Positions 1-8,416 are shown, counted from the stretch's first letter. The stretch is 30,934 bases of DNA from CAZLIC01 sp964559535 (GCA_964559535.1 CAZLIC010000052.1:1-30934), one strand, 5' to 3'. The notes: generated from the sequence alone by a model not told the origin. Made by a program: numbers and translations.

Positions 1-1
1 G

Positions 2-1324
2 CGGATGCTGGCCGACGGGCACGACCTGATTGTCTGCGTCGATTGCGGCGCGCAGTCGCACGAGGCGCTGGCGGCGGCAACCGGGACCGATGTGGTGGTG
101 CTGGACCATCATCTGTGCGCCGAGGTGCTGCCCCCGGCGCTGGCCATGGTGAACCCCAACCGGCAGGACGAGGACGGCAGCCTGTCGCATCTGTGTGCCG
201 CGGGGGTGGTGTTCCTGTTGCTGGTCGAGGCGAACCGCCGGCTGAAGCTGCGCGGCGACGCAGGGCCCGACCTCATGGCGATGCTGGATCTGGTGGCGCT
301 GGCCACGGTGGCGGATGTGGCGCCGCTGGTGGGGGTGAACCGCGCGCTGGTGCGGCAGGGCCTGCGGGTGATGGCGCGGCGTGACCGGCCGGGACTGGCG
401 GCATTGGCTGATGTGGCCCGCCTGCGCGAGGCGCCGGATGCCTATGCGCTGGGTTTCGTGCTGGGGCCGCGGGTGAATGCCGGGGGCCGGGTGGGCCGCG
501 CCGACCTCGGGGCGCAGCTGTTGCTGGCCGATGACCCGGTGGCGGCCGGCCGGCTTGCGGCCGAGTTGGACCGGCTGAACGGCGACCGCCGCACCATCGA
601 GGCGGCGGTGCGCGACGAGGCGCTGGCGCAGGCCGAGGCGCGGGGGGCCGATGGCCCGCTGGTCTGGGCCGCGGGCGAGGGCTGGCACCCCGGCGTGATC
701 GGCATCGTTGCGGCGCGGATGAAAGAGGCGTTCAACCGCCCCGCCGTGGTGGTGGCGCTGGACCGGGGCCTGGGCAAGGGGTCGGGCCGGTCGGTCGCGG
801 GGGTGGATCTGGGCGCGGCCGTGTCGCGGCTGGCCGCCGAAGGGTTGTTGCTGAAGGGTGGCGGGCATCCGATGGCCGCGGGGCTGACGGTGGCCGCCGA
901 CGGCCTGCCCGCGGCGATGGAGCGGCTGGCGCAACTTGTGGCGCGTGGCGGCGCCGTACCGGGCGCGGCGCGCGATCTGGCGCTGGACGGGCTGTTGCTG
1001 CCGCAGGCGGTGACCCCGGCGCTGGCCGAGGCGCTGGACCGGGCCGGCCCCTTCGGGCAGGGCGCGCCCGCGCCGCGCTTTGCCATTGCGTCGCAACTGG
1101 TCGAGGCGCGGCGGGTGGGCGAGCGGCACCTTCGGCTGACCCTGCGCGACGGTTCGGGCACCATGGTCGAGGGCGTGGCGTTTCAGGCGGCCGATGGTCC
1201 GCTGGGCGTGCTGGCAGGCGCGGCGGGGCACCGGCGCTATCACCTGGCGGGGCGGATTTCGCTCAGCACCTGGGGTGGGCGGACGAAGGCCGAGCTGCAG
1301 GTCGAGGATGCCGCACAGGCCTGA
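2..1324 (+). CDS. recJ: Single-stranded-DNA-specific exonuclease RecJ (5' end missing)
   Basis: This is the C-terminal ~440 residues of RecJ, the 5'-3' single-strand DNA exonuclease of recombination and mismatch repair. The frame is open from the first bases of the window, so the true start and the first DHH-superfamily motifs lie upstream; full-length RecJ is about 570-580 aa. The visible DHH motif is VVVLDHH (about residue 35 of the visible part). The DHHA1 domain carries the GGGHPMAAGL motif (about residues 288-297), and an OB-like C-terminal domain follows. The first ATG in view (position 5) is an internal Met. The gene ends about 100 bp before a tRNA gene. Identification is secure from the DHH/DHHA1 motifs and the overall domain order. 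Confidence 0.95.
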   Translation, partial: RMLADGHDLIVCVDCGAQSHEALAAATGTDVVVLDHHLCAEVLPPALAMVNPNRQDEDGSLSHLCAAGVVFLLLVEANRRLKLRGDAGPDLMAMLDLVALATVADVAPLVGVNRALVRQGLRVMARRDRPGLAALADVARLREAPDAYALGFVLGPRVNAGGRVGRADLGAQLLLADDPVAAGRLAAELDRLNGDRRTIEAAVRDEALAQAEARGADGPLVWAAGEGWHPGVIGIVAARMKEAFNRPAVVVALDRGLGKGSGRSVAGVDLGAAVSRLAAEGLLLKGGGHPMAAGLTVAADGLPAAMERLAQLVARGGAVPGAARDLALDGLLLPQAVTPALAEALDRAGPFGQGAPAPRFAIASQLVEARRVGERHLRLTLRDGSGTMVEGVAFQAADGPLGVLAGAAGHRRYHLAGRISLSTWGGRTKAELQVEDAAQA

Positions 1325-1426
1325 TGGCGCCGTTCGGGCGAGCCGCAAGGTGCTTGCCCGCATGCTGCGGTTTTCCCTCTTGCGCAGCCATGCTCTCGCC
1401 GCTAAATGCCTGCCCACGCCGCGTGT

Positions 1427-1501
1427 GGCCCGTTCGTCTATCGGTTAGGACACCAGGTTTTCAACCTGGGAAGAGGGGTTCGACTCCCCTACGGGCTGCC
1501 A
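1427..1501 (+). tRNA. tRNA-Glu (anticodon UUC)
   Basis: A complete cloverleaf can be read. The 7-bp acceptor stem GGCCCGT/ACGGGCT has a G1:U72 wobble. The anticodon stem CCAGG/CCTGG encloses the loop TTTTCAA with anticodon TTC. The T-arm is GAGGGGTTCGACTCCCC and contains the TTCGA loop. The 3' CCA is encoded (1499-1501). The anticodon reads GAA/GAG, so it is tRNA-Glu. It lies between recJ and the ABC transporter operon, on the same strand as both. Confidence 0.97.
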
Positions 1502-1863
1502 ATCCTCATGAAATGCTGTTGATAATCAACGGACACTGTCCGCGCCGGTTGTCTGTGCGGCAGTGGGCGGGACTGTGATTTTCACCGACACTTCCCCGCG
1601 CCAGTTGCCCGGGCAGGTGCTGCATTCCGGTCCGGCAGGGTGCGGGACACCCCAGAGGTCACCTTCCGGCCCGCGGCTCCGACGGCTCCGTGCCTGGCCG
1701 GGGGCCGTTGGGGCGGCAAGGCAGGGTCTTTTCCGCGACCAATCGATCTCTTGCCGGAAACGATCTGCCTTCCGCGCCCCGACTGTCACGGAACCGAAGC
1801 ATCCTGCGCTTAGGCACGCGTGCATCCCCGGGCAACCGCCGGGCGGCTGGACAGGAACACACC
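1502..1863. other. Gene-free stretch between tRNA-Glu and the ABC operon
   Basis: No convincing coding sequence is present; reading frames here are short and have no protein-like composition. It holds a 13-bp palindrome at 1518-1530 (GTTGAT-A-ATCAAC) just after the tRNA. It must also hold the promoter of the ABC operon, but I could not pick a convincing -35/-10 pair. A weak AGGA at 1853-1856 precedes the ATG at 1864. Confidence 0.6.
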
Positions 1864-2970
1864 ATGACGACAAACACACTTCGGACTCTTTGCATGACGA
1901 CGGCCCTGGGTCTGGCCGCAGGTTTCGCGCAGGCCCAGTCGGCCGACATGGATGCGCTGGTTGCCGCGGCCAAGGCCGAAGGCATGCTGACCACCATCGC
2001 CCTGCCGCATGACTGGTGCAACTACGGCGCCGTCATCGAGGGCTTCAAGGCCAAGTACGGCCTGGAAGTCAACGAACTGAACCCCAATGCCGGTTCGGGC
2101 GACGAGATCGAGGCGATCAAGGCCAACAAGGACAACACCGGCCCGCAGGCCCCCGACGTGATCGACGTCGGCCTGTCGTTCGGTCCGGCCGCCAAGGCCG
2201 AGGGCCTGATCCAGCCGTACAAGGTCTCGACCTGGGATTCTATCCCGGACGACGCCAAGGACGCTGAAGGCTACTGGTACGGCGACTACTACGGCGTTCT
2301 GGCGATGGCTGTGAACAAGGACGTGGTGACGGACGCCAGCCCGACCAGCTTTGCCGACCTGAAGGACCCCAAGTACGCTGCGATGGTGGCCATTCCGGGT
2401 GACCCGCGCACCGGCAACTCGTCGATGATGTCGGTTTACGCGGCGGGTCTGGCGGCCAATGGCGGCAAGGGCGGCGCCGATGCGGCCACGGCCGGCATCG
2501 CCTTCCTGAAGGACCTGAAGGCCTCGGGCAACTTTGTTGACGTTGGCGGCTCGTCGCAGAACTTTGCGCAGGGCACCACGCCGATCATGTTCGACTGGGA
2601 CTACAACGTTCTGGCCATGCGCGACAATCTGGCGGGCAACCCGCCGATGGACGTGGTGATTCCGTCCGACGGCGTGATCGCGGGCGTCTATGTGCAGGCG
2701 ATCTCGGCCTATGCGCCGCATCCGAACGCGGCGAAGCTGTGGATGGAATACCTGTATTCCGACGAAGGTCAGCTGGGCTGGCTGTCGGGCTACTGCCATC
2801 CGATCCGCTTCAACGACATGGTTGCCCGCGGCGTGATCCCGGCCGAGATGATGGCGAAGCTGCCGCCGGCCGAGAACTATGCCAAGGCCGTGTTCCCGAC
2901 GCTGGACGAACAGTCGGCCGCCAAGACGGTGGTTGCCGATACCTGGGCCACCGAGATGGGCGCGAACTGA
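1864..2970 (+). CDS. ABC transporter periplasmic substrate-binding protein (family 1; PotD/AfuA-like)
   Basis: 368 aa. The N-terminus is a clear Sec signal peptide with a hydrophobic core at residues 11-22 and probable cleavage after FAQA (residue 24). The mature part begins with the AL/LVAAAKAEG segment common in COG1840-type binding proteins and keeps the two-lobed family-1 pattern (DVIDVG, a YWYGDYYGV loop, an SFADLKDP segment). It would capture a solute in the periplasm and deliver it to the permeases encoded next door. The family covers polyamines, ferric iron, thiamine and aminoethylphosphonate; nothing I can see decides the substrate. The ATG at 1864 was chosen because it starts the signal peptide; the frame stays open upstream to 1690, but that part is not protein-like. 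A strong hairpin follows the stop. Confidence 0.9.
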   Translation: MTTNTLRTLCMTTALGLAAGFAQAQSADMDALVAAAKAEGMLTTIALPHDWCNYGAVIEGFKAKYGLEVNELNPNAGSGDEIEAIKANKDNTGPQAPDVIDVGLSFGPAAKAEGLIQPYKVSTWDSIPDDAKDAEGYWYGDYYGVLAMAVNKDVVTDASPTSFADLKDPKYAAMVAIPGDPRTGNSSMMSVYAAGLAANGGKGGADAATAGIAFLKDLKASGNFVDVGGSSQNFAQGTTPIMFDWDYNVLAMRDNLAGNPPMDVVIPSDGVIAGVYVQAISAYAPHPNAAKLWMEYLYSDEGQLGWLSGYCHPIRFNDMVARGVIPAEMMAKLPPAENYAKAVFPTLDEQSAAKTVVADTWATEMGAN

Positions 2971-2987
2971 TCCCGCGATCTGAAAAC

Positions 2988-3022
2988 GCGGGTGCCGGCT
3001 GATTGCCGGCATCCGCATTTTT
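2988..3022 (+). terminator. Hairpin terminator/attenuator between binding protein and permeases
   Basis: A 12-bp stem (2988-2999 with 3005-3016, one G:U pair) closes a 5-nt loop TGATT and is followed by ATTTTT. It lies 18 bp after the binding-protein stop and 41 bp before the first permease. This is the usual place for a partial terminator that keeps binding protein in excess over membrane subunits. Confidence 0.8.
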
Positions 3023-3062
3023 CTGCCGTTGCGCCGCAAGGCCACGCCATGAAGGCTGCTGA

Positions 3063-3974
3063 ATGACCGTTGCCAAAACGACGACTGCCGCCAACCAGCG
3101 CAGCCCCAAGGCGCTGCCGGATTGGCGCCGGACCATGAACTGGAACTGGCTTGGCGTTGTGCCATTCTTTGCCTTTGCGTTTCTGTTCCTGATCGGACCC
3201 GTCCTGTATCTGGTCGCCGGGGCATTCCAGAACCCGGCAGGGCAGTTCACCTTTGCCAACATTGTGGAACTTGGCAGCCCCAACATCGTGGCCAGTTTCT
3301 CTCTGACCATCCGGCTCAGTCTGCTGTCGGCCCTGATGGGGGCGGTGACCGGGCTGCTGTTGGGTCAGGCCGTGGTGCTGGGCGGACTGCCACCGTGGGT
3401 GCGCAATGCGTTTACCACCTTCTCGGGCGTGGCGTCGAACTTTGCGGGCGTACCGCTGGCCTTTGCCTTCATCGCCACGCTGGGCCGCCTGGGGCTGGTG
3501 ACGGTGCTGCTGCGCGACCTGTTCGGGATCAACATCTATGCGGCGGGGTTCAACCTGTTCTCGTTCTTCGGCGTGTCGCTGGTGTACCTGTATTTCCAGC
3601 TGCCGCTGATGTTCCTGATCATCGTGCCCGCGCTGGACGGGTTGAAGAGGGAATGGCGCGAGGCCGCAGAAATTCTGGGCGCCAGCCGCCGCCAGTACTG
3701 GCAGATGGTCGGCCTTCCGGTGCTGGCGCCGACAATTCTGGGCTGCTTCCTTCTGCTGTTCGCCAATGCCTTCGGCACGCTGGCCACGGTCTATGCGCTG
3801 ATGGGGTCGGGGTTCGATGTGGTGCCGATCGTGCTGTTCCAGCAGATCCGGGGCAACGTGCTGTACAATCCCAACCTCGGCTATGCGCTGGCTTTGGGAA
3901 TGGTGGTGATCATGGGGCTGTCGAACACCTTCTACCTGATCCTGCGCAACCGGGCCGAGCGCTGGCAGAAATGA
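3063..3974 (+). CDS. ABC transporter permease (PotB-like)
   Basis: 303 aa, an integral inner-membrane subunit of a type-I ABC importer. It has about six hydrophobic segments (first near residues 30-53, then SLTIRLSLLSALMGAVTGLL, FAGVPLAFAFIATLG, VSLVYLYFQLPLMFLIIV and two more toward the end). The cytoplasmic EAA coupling loop is readable as REAAEILGASRRQYW, which contacts the ATPase. The hydrophilic N-terminal extension (about 28 aa) is unremarkable for PotB-type permeases. The stop codon overlaps the start of the second permease by 4 bp (ATGA), so the two are translationally coupled. Substrate is unknown. Confidence 0.92.
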   Translation: MTVAKTTTAANQRSPKALPDWRRTMNWNWLGVVPFFAFAFLFLIGPVLYLVAGAFQNPAGQFTFANIVELGSPNIVASFSLTIRLSLLSALMGAVTGLLLGQAVVLGGLPPWVRNAFTTFSGVASNFAGVPLAFAFIATLGRLGLVTVLLRDLFGINIYAAGFNLFSFFGVSLVYLYFQLPLMFLIIVPALDGLKREWREAAEILGASRRQYWQMVGLPVLAPTILGCFLLLFANAFGTLATVYALMGSGFDVVPIVLFQQIRGNVLYNPNLGYALALGMVVIMGLSNTFYLILRNRAERWQK

Positions 3975-4798
3975 AGAAACGCTTCCCCCTTGCCGCCGTG
4001 CTGACGGCGCTGTTCGCGGCGTCGTTCTTCATCGTGCCGCTGATTGCGACGTTCTATTTCTCGCTGAAGATGACGCGGGGCGAATTGGGTTTTGCCGCCT
4101 ACCGGTCGGTGTTCAACAGCGCCGACTTTCTGACCACGATCACCTATTCCACCCTTGCCTCGCTGGTGGCGATTGTGATCGGCGCCATCATCATCGTGCC
4201 GACGGTCTATTGGGTGCGGCTCAAGGTGCCAAAGCTGCGGGCGGTGATCGAGTTCATCAGCCTGCTGCCGCTGATCGTGCCGCCGGTGGTGCTGGTGTTC
4301 GGCTATATCCGGCTGTTCGGGTCCAACTCCTGGCTGCCGCTGACCACCACCACCGCGGGAACCGACATTCTGCTGGTGCTGGGCTATGTCGTGCTGTCGA
4401 TGCCCTACATGTTCCGTGCCGTCGACAACGGCATGGCCGCCATCGACATTTCCACCCTGACCGAAGCCGCCGAGAGCCTGGGCGCCTCGCGCCTGCGCAC
4501 CATCAGCCTGGTGATCTTCCCCAACGTGCGCGCCGCCATCATCTCGGGCGCGTTCCTGACCTTTTCGATCTCGCTGGGCGAATTCGTGCTGGCCAGCCTG
4601 CTGAACCGCCCGGCCTTCGGCCCTTACCTGGTGCAGCTGGGGCAGGATCGCGCCTATGAACCGGCGGCACTGGCCATCATGTCGTTCGCCTTCACCTGGG
4701 CCTGCATGGCCCTGATGCAGCTGTTTGCCATCCGCAAGCCCGGACAGCGCTGGCTGCCGCGGCTGACCTCGCGCCGCGCCCAAAGGACCCCATCATGA
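3971..4798 (+). CDS. ABC transporter permease (PotC-like)
   Basis: 275 aa, the second membrane subunit. The start at 3971 was chosen because ATG overlaps the upstream TGA and because it begins a typical N-terminal helix (AAVLTALFAASFFIVPLIA). Six or so membrane segments follow. The EAA loop reads LTEAAESLGASRLRTI. The longer open frame upstream of 3971 is an antisense-quality shadow of the first permease. The stop overlaps the ATPase start by 4 bp. With its partner it should form the heterodimeric channel of this importer. Confidence 0.92.
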   Translation: MKKRFPLAAVLTALFAASFFIVPLIATFYFSLKMTRGELGFAAYRSVFNSADFLTTITYSTLASLVAIVIGAIIIVPTVYWVRLKVPKLRAVIEFISLLPLIVPPVVLVFGYIRLFGSNSWLPLTTTTAGTDILLVLGYVVLSMPYMFRAVDNGMAAIDISTLTEAAESLGASRLRTISLVIFPNVRAAIISGAFLTFSISLGEFVLASLLNRPAFGPYLVQLGQDRAYEPAALAIMSFAFTWACMALMQLFAIRKPGQRWLPRLTSRRAQRTPS

Positions 4799-5856
4799 GT
4801 TTTCTGTCGGTCAACAACGTGGTCAAGACGTTCGGCAGCAACACGGTGGTCAAGGGCTTTGACCTGTCGGTGCAGAAGGGCGAGTTCGTCTCGTTCCTCG
4901 GGCCGTCGGGCTGCGGCAAGACCACCGTGCTGCGGATGATTGCCGGGTTTGAACGCCCGTCGTCGGGCACCATCCTGATCGACGGGCGCGACGTCACCGA
5001 TGTTGCGCCGAACAAGCGCCGGATCGGCATGGTGTTTCAGGCCTATGCCCTGTTTCCCAACCTGAACGTGGCCGGAAACATCTCTTTCGGTCTGAAGATC
5101 GCCGGGCTGTCGAAACCCGAAATCGAGACCCGGGTGCGCGAGATGCTGGACCTGATCGGGCTTTCGCATCTGGCGCAGCGCTATCCCTACGAACTGTCGG
5201 GGGGCCAGCAGCAGCGTGTCGCCCTGGCCCGGGCCCTGGCCCCGCGGCCGCAGGTGCTGTTGCTGGACGAGCCGCTGTCGGCGCTGGACGCCAAGATCCG
5301 CGTGGCCCTGCGCGAAGAGATCCGCGCCATCCAGCGCCAGCTGGGGATCACGACCGTCTTCGTGACGCACGATCAGGAAGAGGCGATGTCGATCTCGGAT
5401 CGCATCGTGGTGATGAATGCCGGGCGGGCCGATCAGGTTGGCTCGCCCTTCGAGATCTACAATCACCCGAAGACGCGCTTTGTTGCGGGCTTTGTCGGCA
5501 CGCTGAATGTGCTGAAGGGCCAGCTTGCCCCCGGGCAGGCGCAGACCGTCACCGTTGCCAACACGACATTGCTCCTTTCGCGGCCGCCGGAAAGCGCCGA
5601 CCGGCAGGGAAGCCTGACGCTGGCCCTGCGCCCCGAGGCCTTGTCGCTGGTGCGGTCGGCGGCGCATGATGCAACCTTCGAGGGGCTTGTGCACAGCGTC
5701 AACTTCATGGGCTCGGTCGTGCGCATCCGGATGCAGGTCGGAGGCGAGGACATCGTGTTCGACATGTTCAACAATCCCAACCTCGTGCCGCCGTCGGTGG
5801 GCCAGGTGGCCCAGGCACATTTTGCCAGCAGCGATCTTTTTGAACTGGCGGCGTGA
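4795..5856 (+). CDS. ABC transporter ATP-binding protein (PotA/FbpC-like)
   Basis: 353 aa, the cytoplasmic ATPase that powers the importer. Walker A is GPSGCGKTT (36-44), the Q-loop lies at VFQAYALFP (80-88), the signature is LSGGQQQ (134-140), Walker B is VLLLDEP (154-160), the D-loop is SALD (162-165) and the switch His is in THDQEEA (about 192). The C-terminal ~110 residues look like a TOBE domain, as in PotA, UgpC and FbpC. All catalytic motifs are intact. The ATGA overlap with the upstream permease makes it the last gene of the operon. Family membership is certain; transported substrate is not. Confidence 0.95.
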   Translation: MSFLSVNNVVKTFGSNTVVKGFDLSVQKGEFVSFLGPSGCGKTTVLRMIAGFERPSSGTILIDGRDVTDVAPNKRRIGMVFQAYALFPNLNVAGNISFGLKIAGLSKPEIETRVREMLDLIGLSHLAQRYPYELSGGQQQRVALARALAPRPQVLLLDEPLSALDAKIRVALREEIRAIQRQLGITTVFVTHDQEEAMSISDRIVVMNAGRADQVGSPFEIYNHPKTRFVAGFVGTLNVLKGQLAPGQAQTVTVANTTLLLSRPPESADRQGSLTLALRPEALSLVRSAAHDATFEGLVHSVNFMGSVVRIRMQVGGEDIVFDMFNNPNLVPPSVGQVAQAHFASSDLFELAA

Positions 5857-6122
5857 TCTGGCAAAATTGCGCCCCCCTGGCTTGACGGCGCGGCATCTCT
5901 GGCGGACTTTCGTCTCTCTCCTCGGTCATGCCCGCCCGCGACAGCCGACGCTCTGCCCTGCTTTTGGAATGCTCGGCAAGACGGCGGACAGTGCGGTCAC
6001 CCGGCTTTACGGCCCAACCGATGCACCGCGCCCCCCCGGGAAACGCGCGCAAATCCGTCAGTGGCCGGTAGCTGATGACAGAGACCTGGGTAGGTGGCGG
6101 GCGTTGCAGCCCCCAAGGGAAC
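5857..6122. other. Convergent intergenic region
   Basis: About 270 bp between the ATPase stop and the terminator of the minus-strand HAD gene. I found no protein-like frame, RNA gene or strong promoter in it. There is no clear U-tract hairpin for the ABC operon. Confidence 0.5.
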
Positions 6123-6141
6123 GCGTCCCGCGCAGGGACGC
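6123..6141 (-). terminator. Hairpin just past the HAD gene
   Basis: A perfect 7-bp stem (6123-6129 with 6135-6141) with a 5-nt loop, beginning 3 bp after the HAD stop codon. On the minus strand it is followed by a weak T-containing run (GTTCCCTT). It is a plausible intrinsic terminator without a strong U-tract. Confidence 0.4.
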
Positions 6142-6144
6142 CCC

Positions 6145-7038
6145 CTACCGCAGGGCGCCGATGGCAAACAGCGGGTCCAGCCCGGTGTCCTTGGCCCAAT
6201 CCGCCAGCAGCCCCGCATCCGGGTTTGCCACATCCGGGCCGAACCGTTCCGCCTCGATGCCGCCCGTCACGAACAGCACGTCCAGCCCCTCGGCCAGCCC
6301 GCCTTTCACGTCGGTTCCCGGGCCGTCACCGACGCACAGGGTGTCGGCATCCGACAGCCCGCCGTCCAGCGCCCCCAGCCTGCGGCGCGCCAGGTCATAG
6401 ATCGGCGGGTGCGGCTTGCCGAAGTACAGCGCCGCGCCGCCCATCTGTTCGTACAGCTGCGCCAGTGCCCCCGCGCAGTACATGCGCCGGTCGCCCATAT
6501 CCACGATCAGGTCGGGGTTGGCGCACAGCATCTTCAGGCCGCGCGTCTTGGCCATGAGCAGCGCCGTGCGGTAATCCTCGGGCGTCTCGGTCACGTCATC
6601 GCGCAGGCCAGTGACCACCAGCCCCTCGGCCTGATCCATCCCCACGCGTTCCACCGCCGGATGCCCGGCGCGCAGCGCGTCAAGGTCAGGCGATAGGTCG
6701 GTGAAGAAGGACAGGTCCTTCTCGGCGCCGATGTGGTGGACGCGATATCCCACCGCCCCCGTCACCAGTGCCGCCTGCGCCGCATCGCCGCTGGTCACGA
6801 TCTCGTCCCAGGCGTCATCCGGCACGCCCAGCCGCGCCAGCTGCCGCGCCACGCTGCCCTTGGGCCGCGGCGCGTTGGTCAAGAGCACCACCCGCCCGCC
6901 CCGCGCGCGGAACGCCTGCAGCGCGGCCACGGCAGCCGGAAAGGCCGCCACCCCATTGTGCAGGCACCCCCACAGGTCGCAGAACACCGCGCCATAGCGC
7001 GGCGCGATGTCGGCAAGGCGGGCAATCACCTGGGTCAT
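6145..7038 (-). CDS. HAD-superfamily IIA phosphatase (TIGR01459-like)
   Basis: 297 aa. Motif I reads CDLWGCLHNG (about residues 20-29). This is the DxWG variant typical of a NagD-related HAD-IIA subfamily common in alphaproteobacteria, in place of the usual DxDG. Motif II is LLTNAPRP, the motif III lysine lies in YFGKPHP, and motif IV is CVGDGPGTD. A cap domain sits between motifs II and III. It probably dephosphorylates a small sugar phosphate or nucleotide; the substrate is unknown. The start at 7038 was chosen over the ATG at 7050 because a GGAG lies 6 nt before it. It is divergent from the sigma-factor gene, with about 96 bp between them. Confidence 0.85.
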   Translation of the reverse strand: MTQVIARLADIAPRYGAVFCDLWGCLHNGVAAFPAAVAALQAFRARGGRVVLLTNAPRPKGSVARQLARLGVPDDAWDEIVTSGDAAQAALVTGAVGYRVHHIGAEKDLSFFTDLSPDLDALRAGHPAVERVGMDQAEGLVVTGLRDDVTETPEDYRTALLMAKTRGLKMLCANPDLIVDMGDRRMYCAGALAQLYEQMGGAALYFGKPHPPIYDLARRRLGALDGGLSDADTLCVGDGPGTDVKGGLAEGLDVLFVTGGIEAERFGPDVANPDAGLLADWAKDTGLDPLFAIGALR

Positions 7039-7082
7039 GCTGGGCTCCATCGTTGCGCCGTCGTGATAGACTGGCCCACGGG

Positions 7083-7111
7083 TGAAAGAAACCGCCCGCG
7101 CGGCGCGTAGT
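7083..7111 (+). promoter_or_regulatory. Putative ECF-sigma promoter of the sigma operon (autoregulatory)
   Basis: TGAAAG (7083-7088), 17 bp, then CGTAGT (7106-7111). The block GAAAGAAAC-N13-CGTAGT recurs exactly before the RTX gene (8418-8445). The arrangement resembles ECF promoters of the TGAAAC-N16-CGTA kind. The predicted transcript would start about 15-20 bp before the GTG start. Confidence 0.65.
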
Positions 7112-7134
7112 ACAGGCAAAGCAACGGGTTTCCT

Positions 7135-7722
7135 GTGACAGACCGGCCGGAACCGACAGACGGAGACCTTGCGGCGGCGGCCCTGGCCGACGGCAACGCC
7201 TATGCCGCGCTTGTCATCCGCCACGAAGCCGCGCTGGCCCGCCATGTGCGCCGCCTGCTGGGCCCGGCGCATGCCGCGGCGACCGACGACATTCTGCAGG
7301 ACAGCTTCGTTCGCGCCTATGTGAACCTGCGGGACTATGACCGGTCCCGGCCCTTCGCCCCGTGGCTGTGGCGCATCGCGCACAACCTGGCAATCAGCCA
7401 CCTGCGGCGCCAGAAGGCGCAGCCGCAGCCGCTGACGGGCGAAGACGCTGCGCTGCTGATCGACCGGCTGGCCGATCCGTCAAGCCCGCAGGCCGCGCTT
7501 GACGCGCACCGGCGCGACGCGGCGGTGCGCACCTGCCTGGGCAGGCTGGAGCCGCGCTATCGCGAGGTGATCGCGCTGCGCTTTCTTGACGAGAAAAGCT
7601 ATGGCGACATCGGCGATATCCTGCGCCTGCCCGCGGGCACGGTGGCCACGCTGATCCGCCGCGGCCTGGCGCGGCTGCGGCCCCTGCTGGCGGCGGCGGG
7701 ACTGGACGAAGGGGGCGAATGA
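7135..7722 (+). CDS. ECF-type RNA polymerase sigma factor
   Basis: 195 aa. Region sigma-2 spans about residues 20-92 and includes DDILQDSFVRAYVNL and the conserved PWLWRIAHNLAISHLRR segment. Region sigma-4 spans about 125-185 (LEPRYREVIALRFLDEKSYGDIGDIL, then a helix-turn-helix ending ATLIRRGLARLR). There is no region 1 or 3, which defines the ECF class. The start is GTG at 7135; no strong Shine-Dalgarno precedes it. The stop overlaps the next gene (ATGATG at 7719-7724), so it is co-translated with the membrane protein, the usual layout of a sigma/anti-sigma pair. A matching promoter motif before this gene and before the RTX gene suggests it drives both. Confidence 0.93.
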   Translation: MTDRPEPTDGDLAAAALADGNAYAALVIRHEAALARHVRRLLGPAHAAATDDILQDSFVRAYVNLRDYDRSRPFAPWLWRIAHNLAISHLRRQKAQPQPLTGEDAALLIDRLADPSSPQAALDAHRRDAAVRTCLGRLEPRYREVIALRFLDEKSYGDIGDILRLPAGTVATLIRRGLARLRPLLAAAGLDEGGE

Positions 7723-8411
7723 TGTCGGACCTGAACCGCCGCGTGCTGGACGAAATCGCCCGCCGCGGGCTGAAGCCGCGGCCCCTGTGGCACTTCCTGG
7801 CCCGCCGGTCGGTGTTCTGGACGCTGGCCGCGGCATCGGTGGCGCTGGGGTCGGCGGCGGCGGCACTGACCCTTTTCCTTGTCCGCGATGCCTGGAACAC
7901 CGGCGGGCGCGGGTTTGACGAGATGCCCCTCGACGACCTTGCCCCGTTCCTGCCGATGGCCGCCGCCGCGCTGGTCGCGCTTGCCATCGCCAGCGCCACG
8001 GTCGGGTACCGGCAGACCCGGCACGGCTACAGGGCCCGCCCGCTGGTGGCGGCGGCCGTCATTGCCGGGCTGGTGTTCGCCTTCGGCACCGGTCTGCATC
8101 TGGCAGGCGCCGGGGGGCGGCTGCACCGGGCCCTGGCCGACCGGCTGCCGGCCTATGCCGCCTGGACGACCATTCCCTACGCCCACTGGTCGCAGCCCGA
8201 TGCGGGCCGCCTGGGCGGCGCGGCGCTGGAAGTCTTGCCCGACGGCCAGTTGCGCCTGCGCGACTTTGCCGGGCAGGACTGGACGGTGGACCTGCGCGGC
8301 GCCACGGTGACCTTCGGCGATGATCCCGTTGCGGAAGGCGACATTGCCGTGACCGGCACCCGCACCGGCCCCGCGACCTTCCGCGCGCGCCGTGTCGAAG
8401 CTTTCGACTGA
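7719..8411 (+). CDS. Three-helix membrane protein, probable anti-sigma factor
   Basis: 230 aa and not recognised as a named family. Residues 1-30 are basic and hydrophilic (cytoplasmic). Membrane helices are predicted at about 31-55, 75-97 and 108-130, with a positively charged loop RQTRHGYRAR between the second and third. A hydrophilic tail of about 100 residues would then lie in the periplasm. The tail is beta-rich in appearance (LEVLPDGQLRLRDF, WTVDLRGATVTFG). There is no zinc-binding HxxxCxxC motif and no kinase-like fold. The anti-sigma role is inferred from overlap with the ECF gene and from topology. A second ATG at 7722 is equally possible as start. Confidence 0.6.
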   Translation: MMSDLNRRVLDEIARRGLKPRPLWHFLARRSVFWTLAAASVALGSAAAALTLFLVRDAWNTGGRGFDEMPLDDLAPFLPMAAAALVALAIASATVGYRQTRHGYRARPLVAAAVIAGLVFAFGTGLHLAGAGGRLHRALADRLPAYAAWTTIPYAHWSQPDAGRLGGAALEVLPDGQLRLRDFAGQDWTVDLRGATVTFGDDPVAEGDIAVTGTRTGPATFRARRVEAFD

Positions 8412-8416
8412 GCGGC

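Noticed and set aside
1518..1530. GTTGAT-A-ATCAAC palindrome after the tRNA as an FNR site
   Set aside because: The half-sites are separated by 1 bp, not 4, so it does not fit an FNR box; it may be incidental or part of a small hairpin.
1690..1863. N-terminal extension of the binding protein to an upstream ATG
   Set aside because: The added residues are not protein-like and would bury the signal peptide that begins at 1864.
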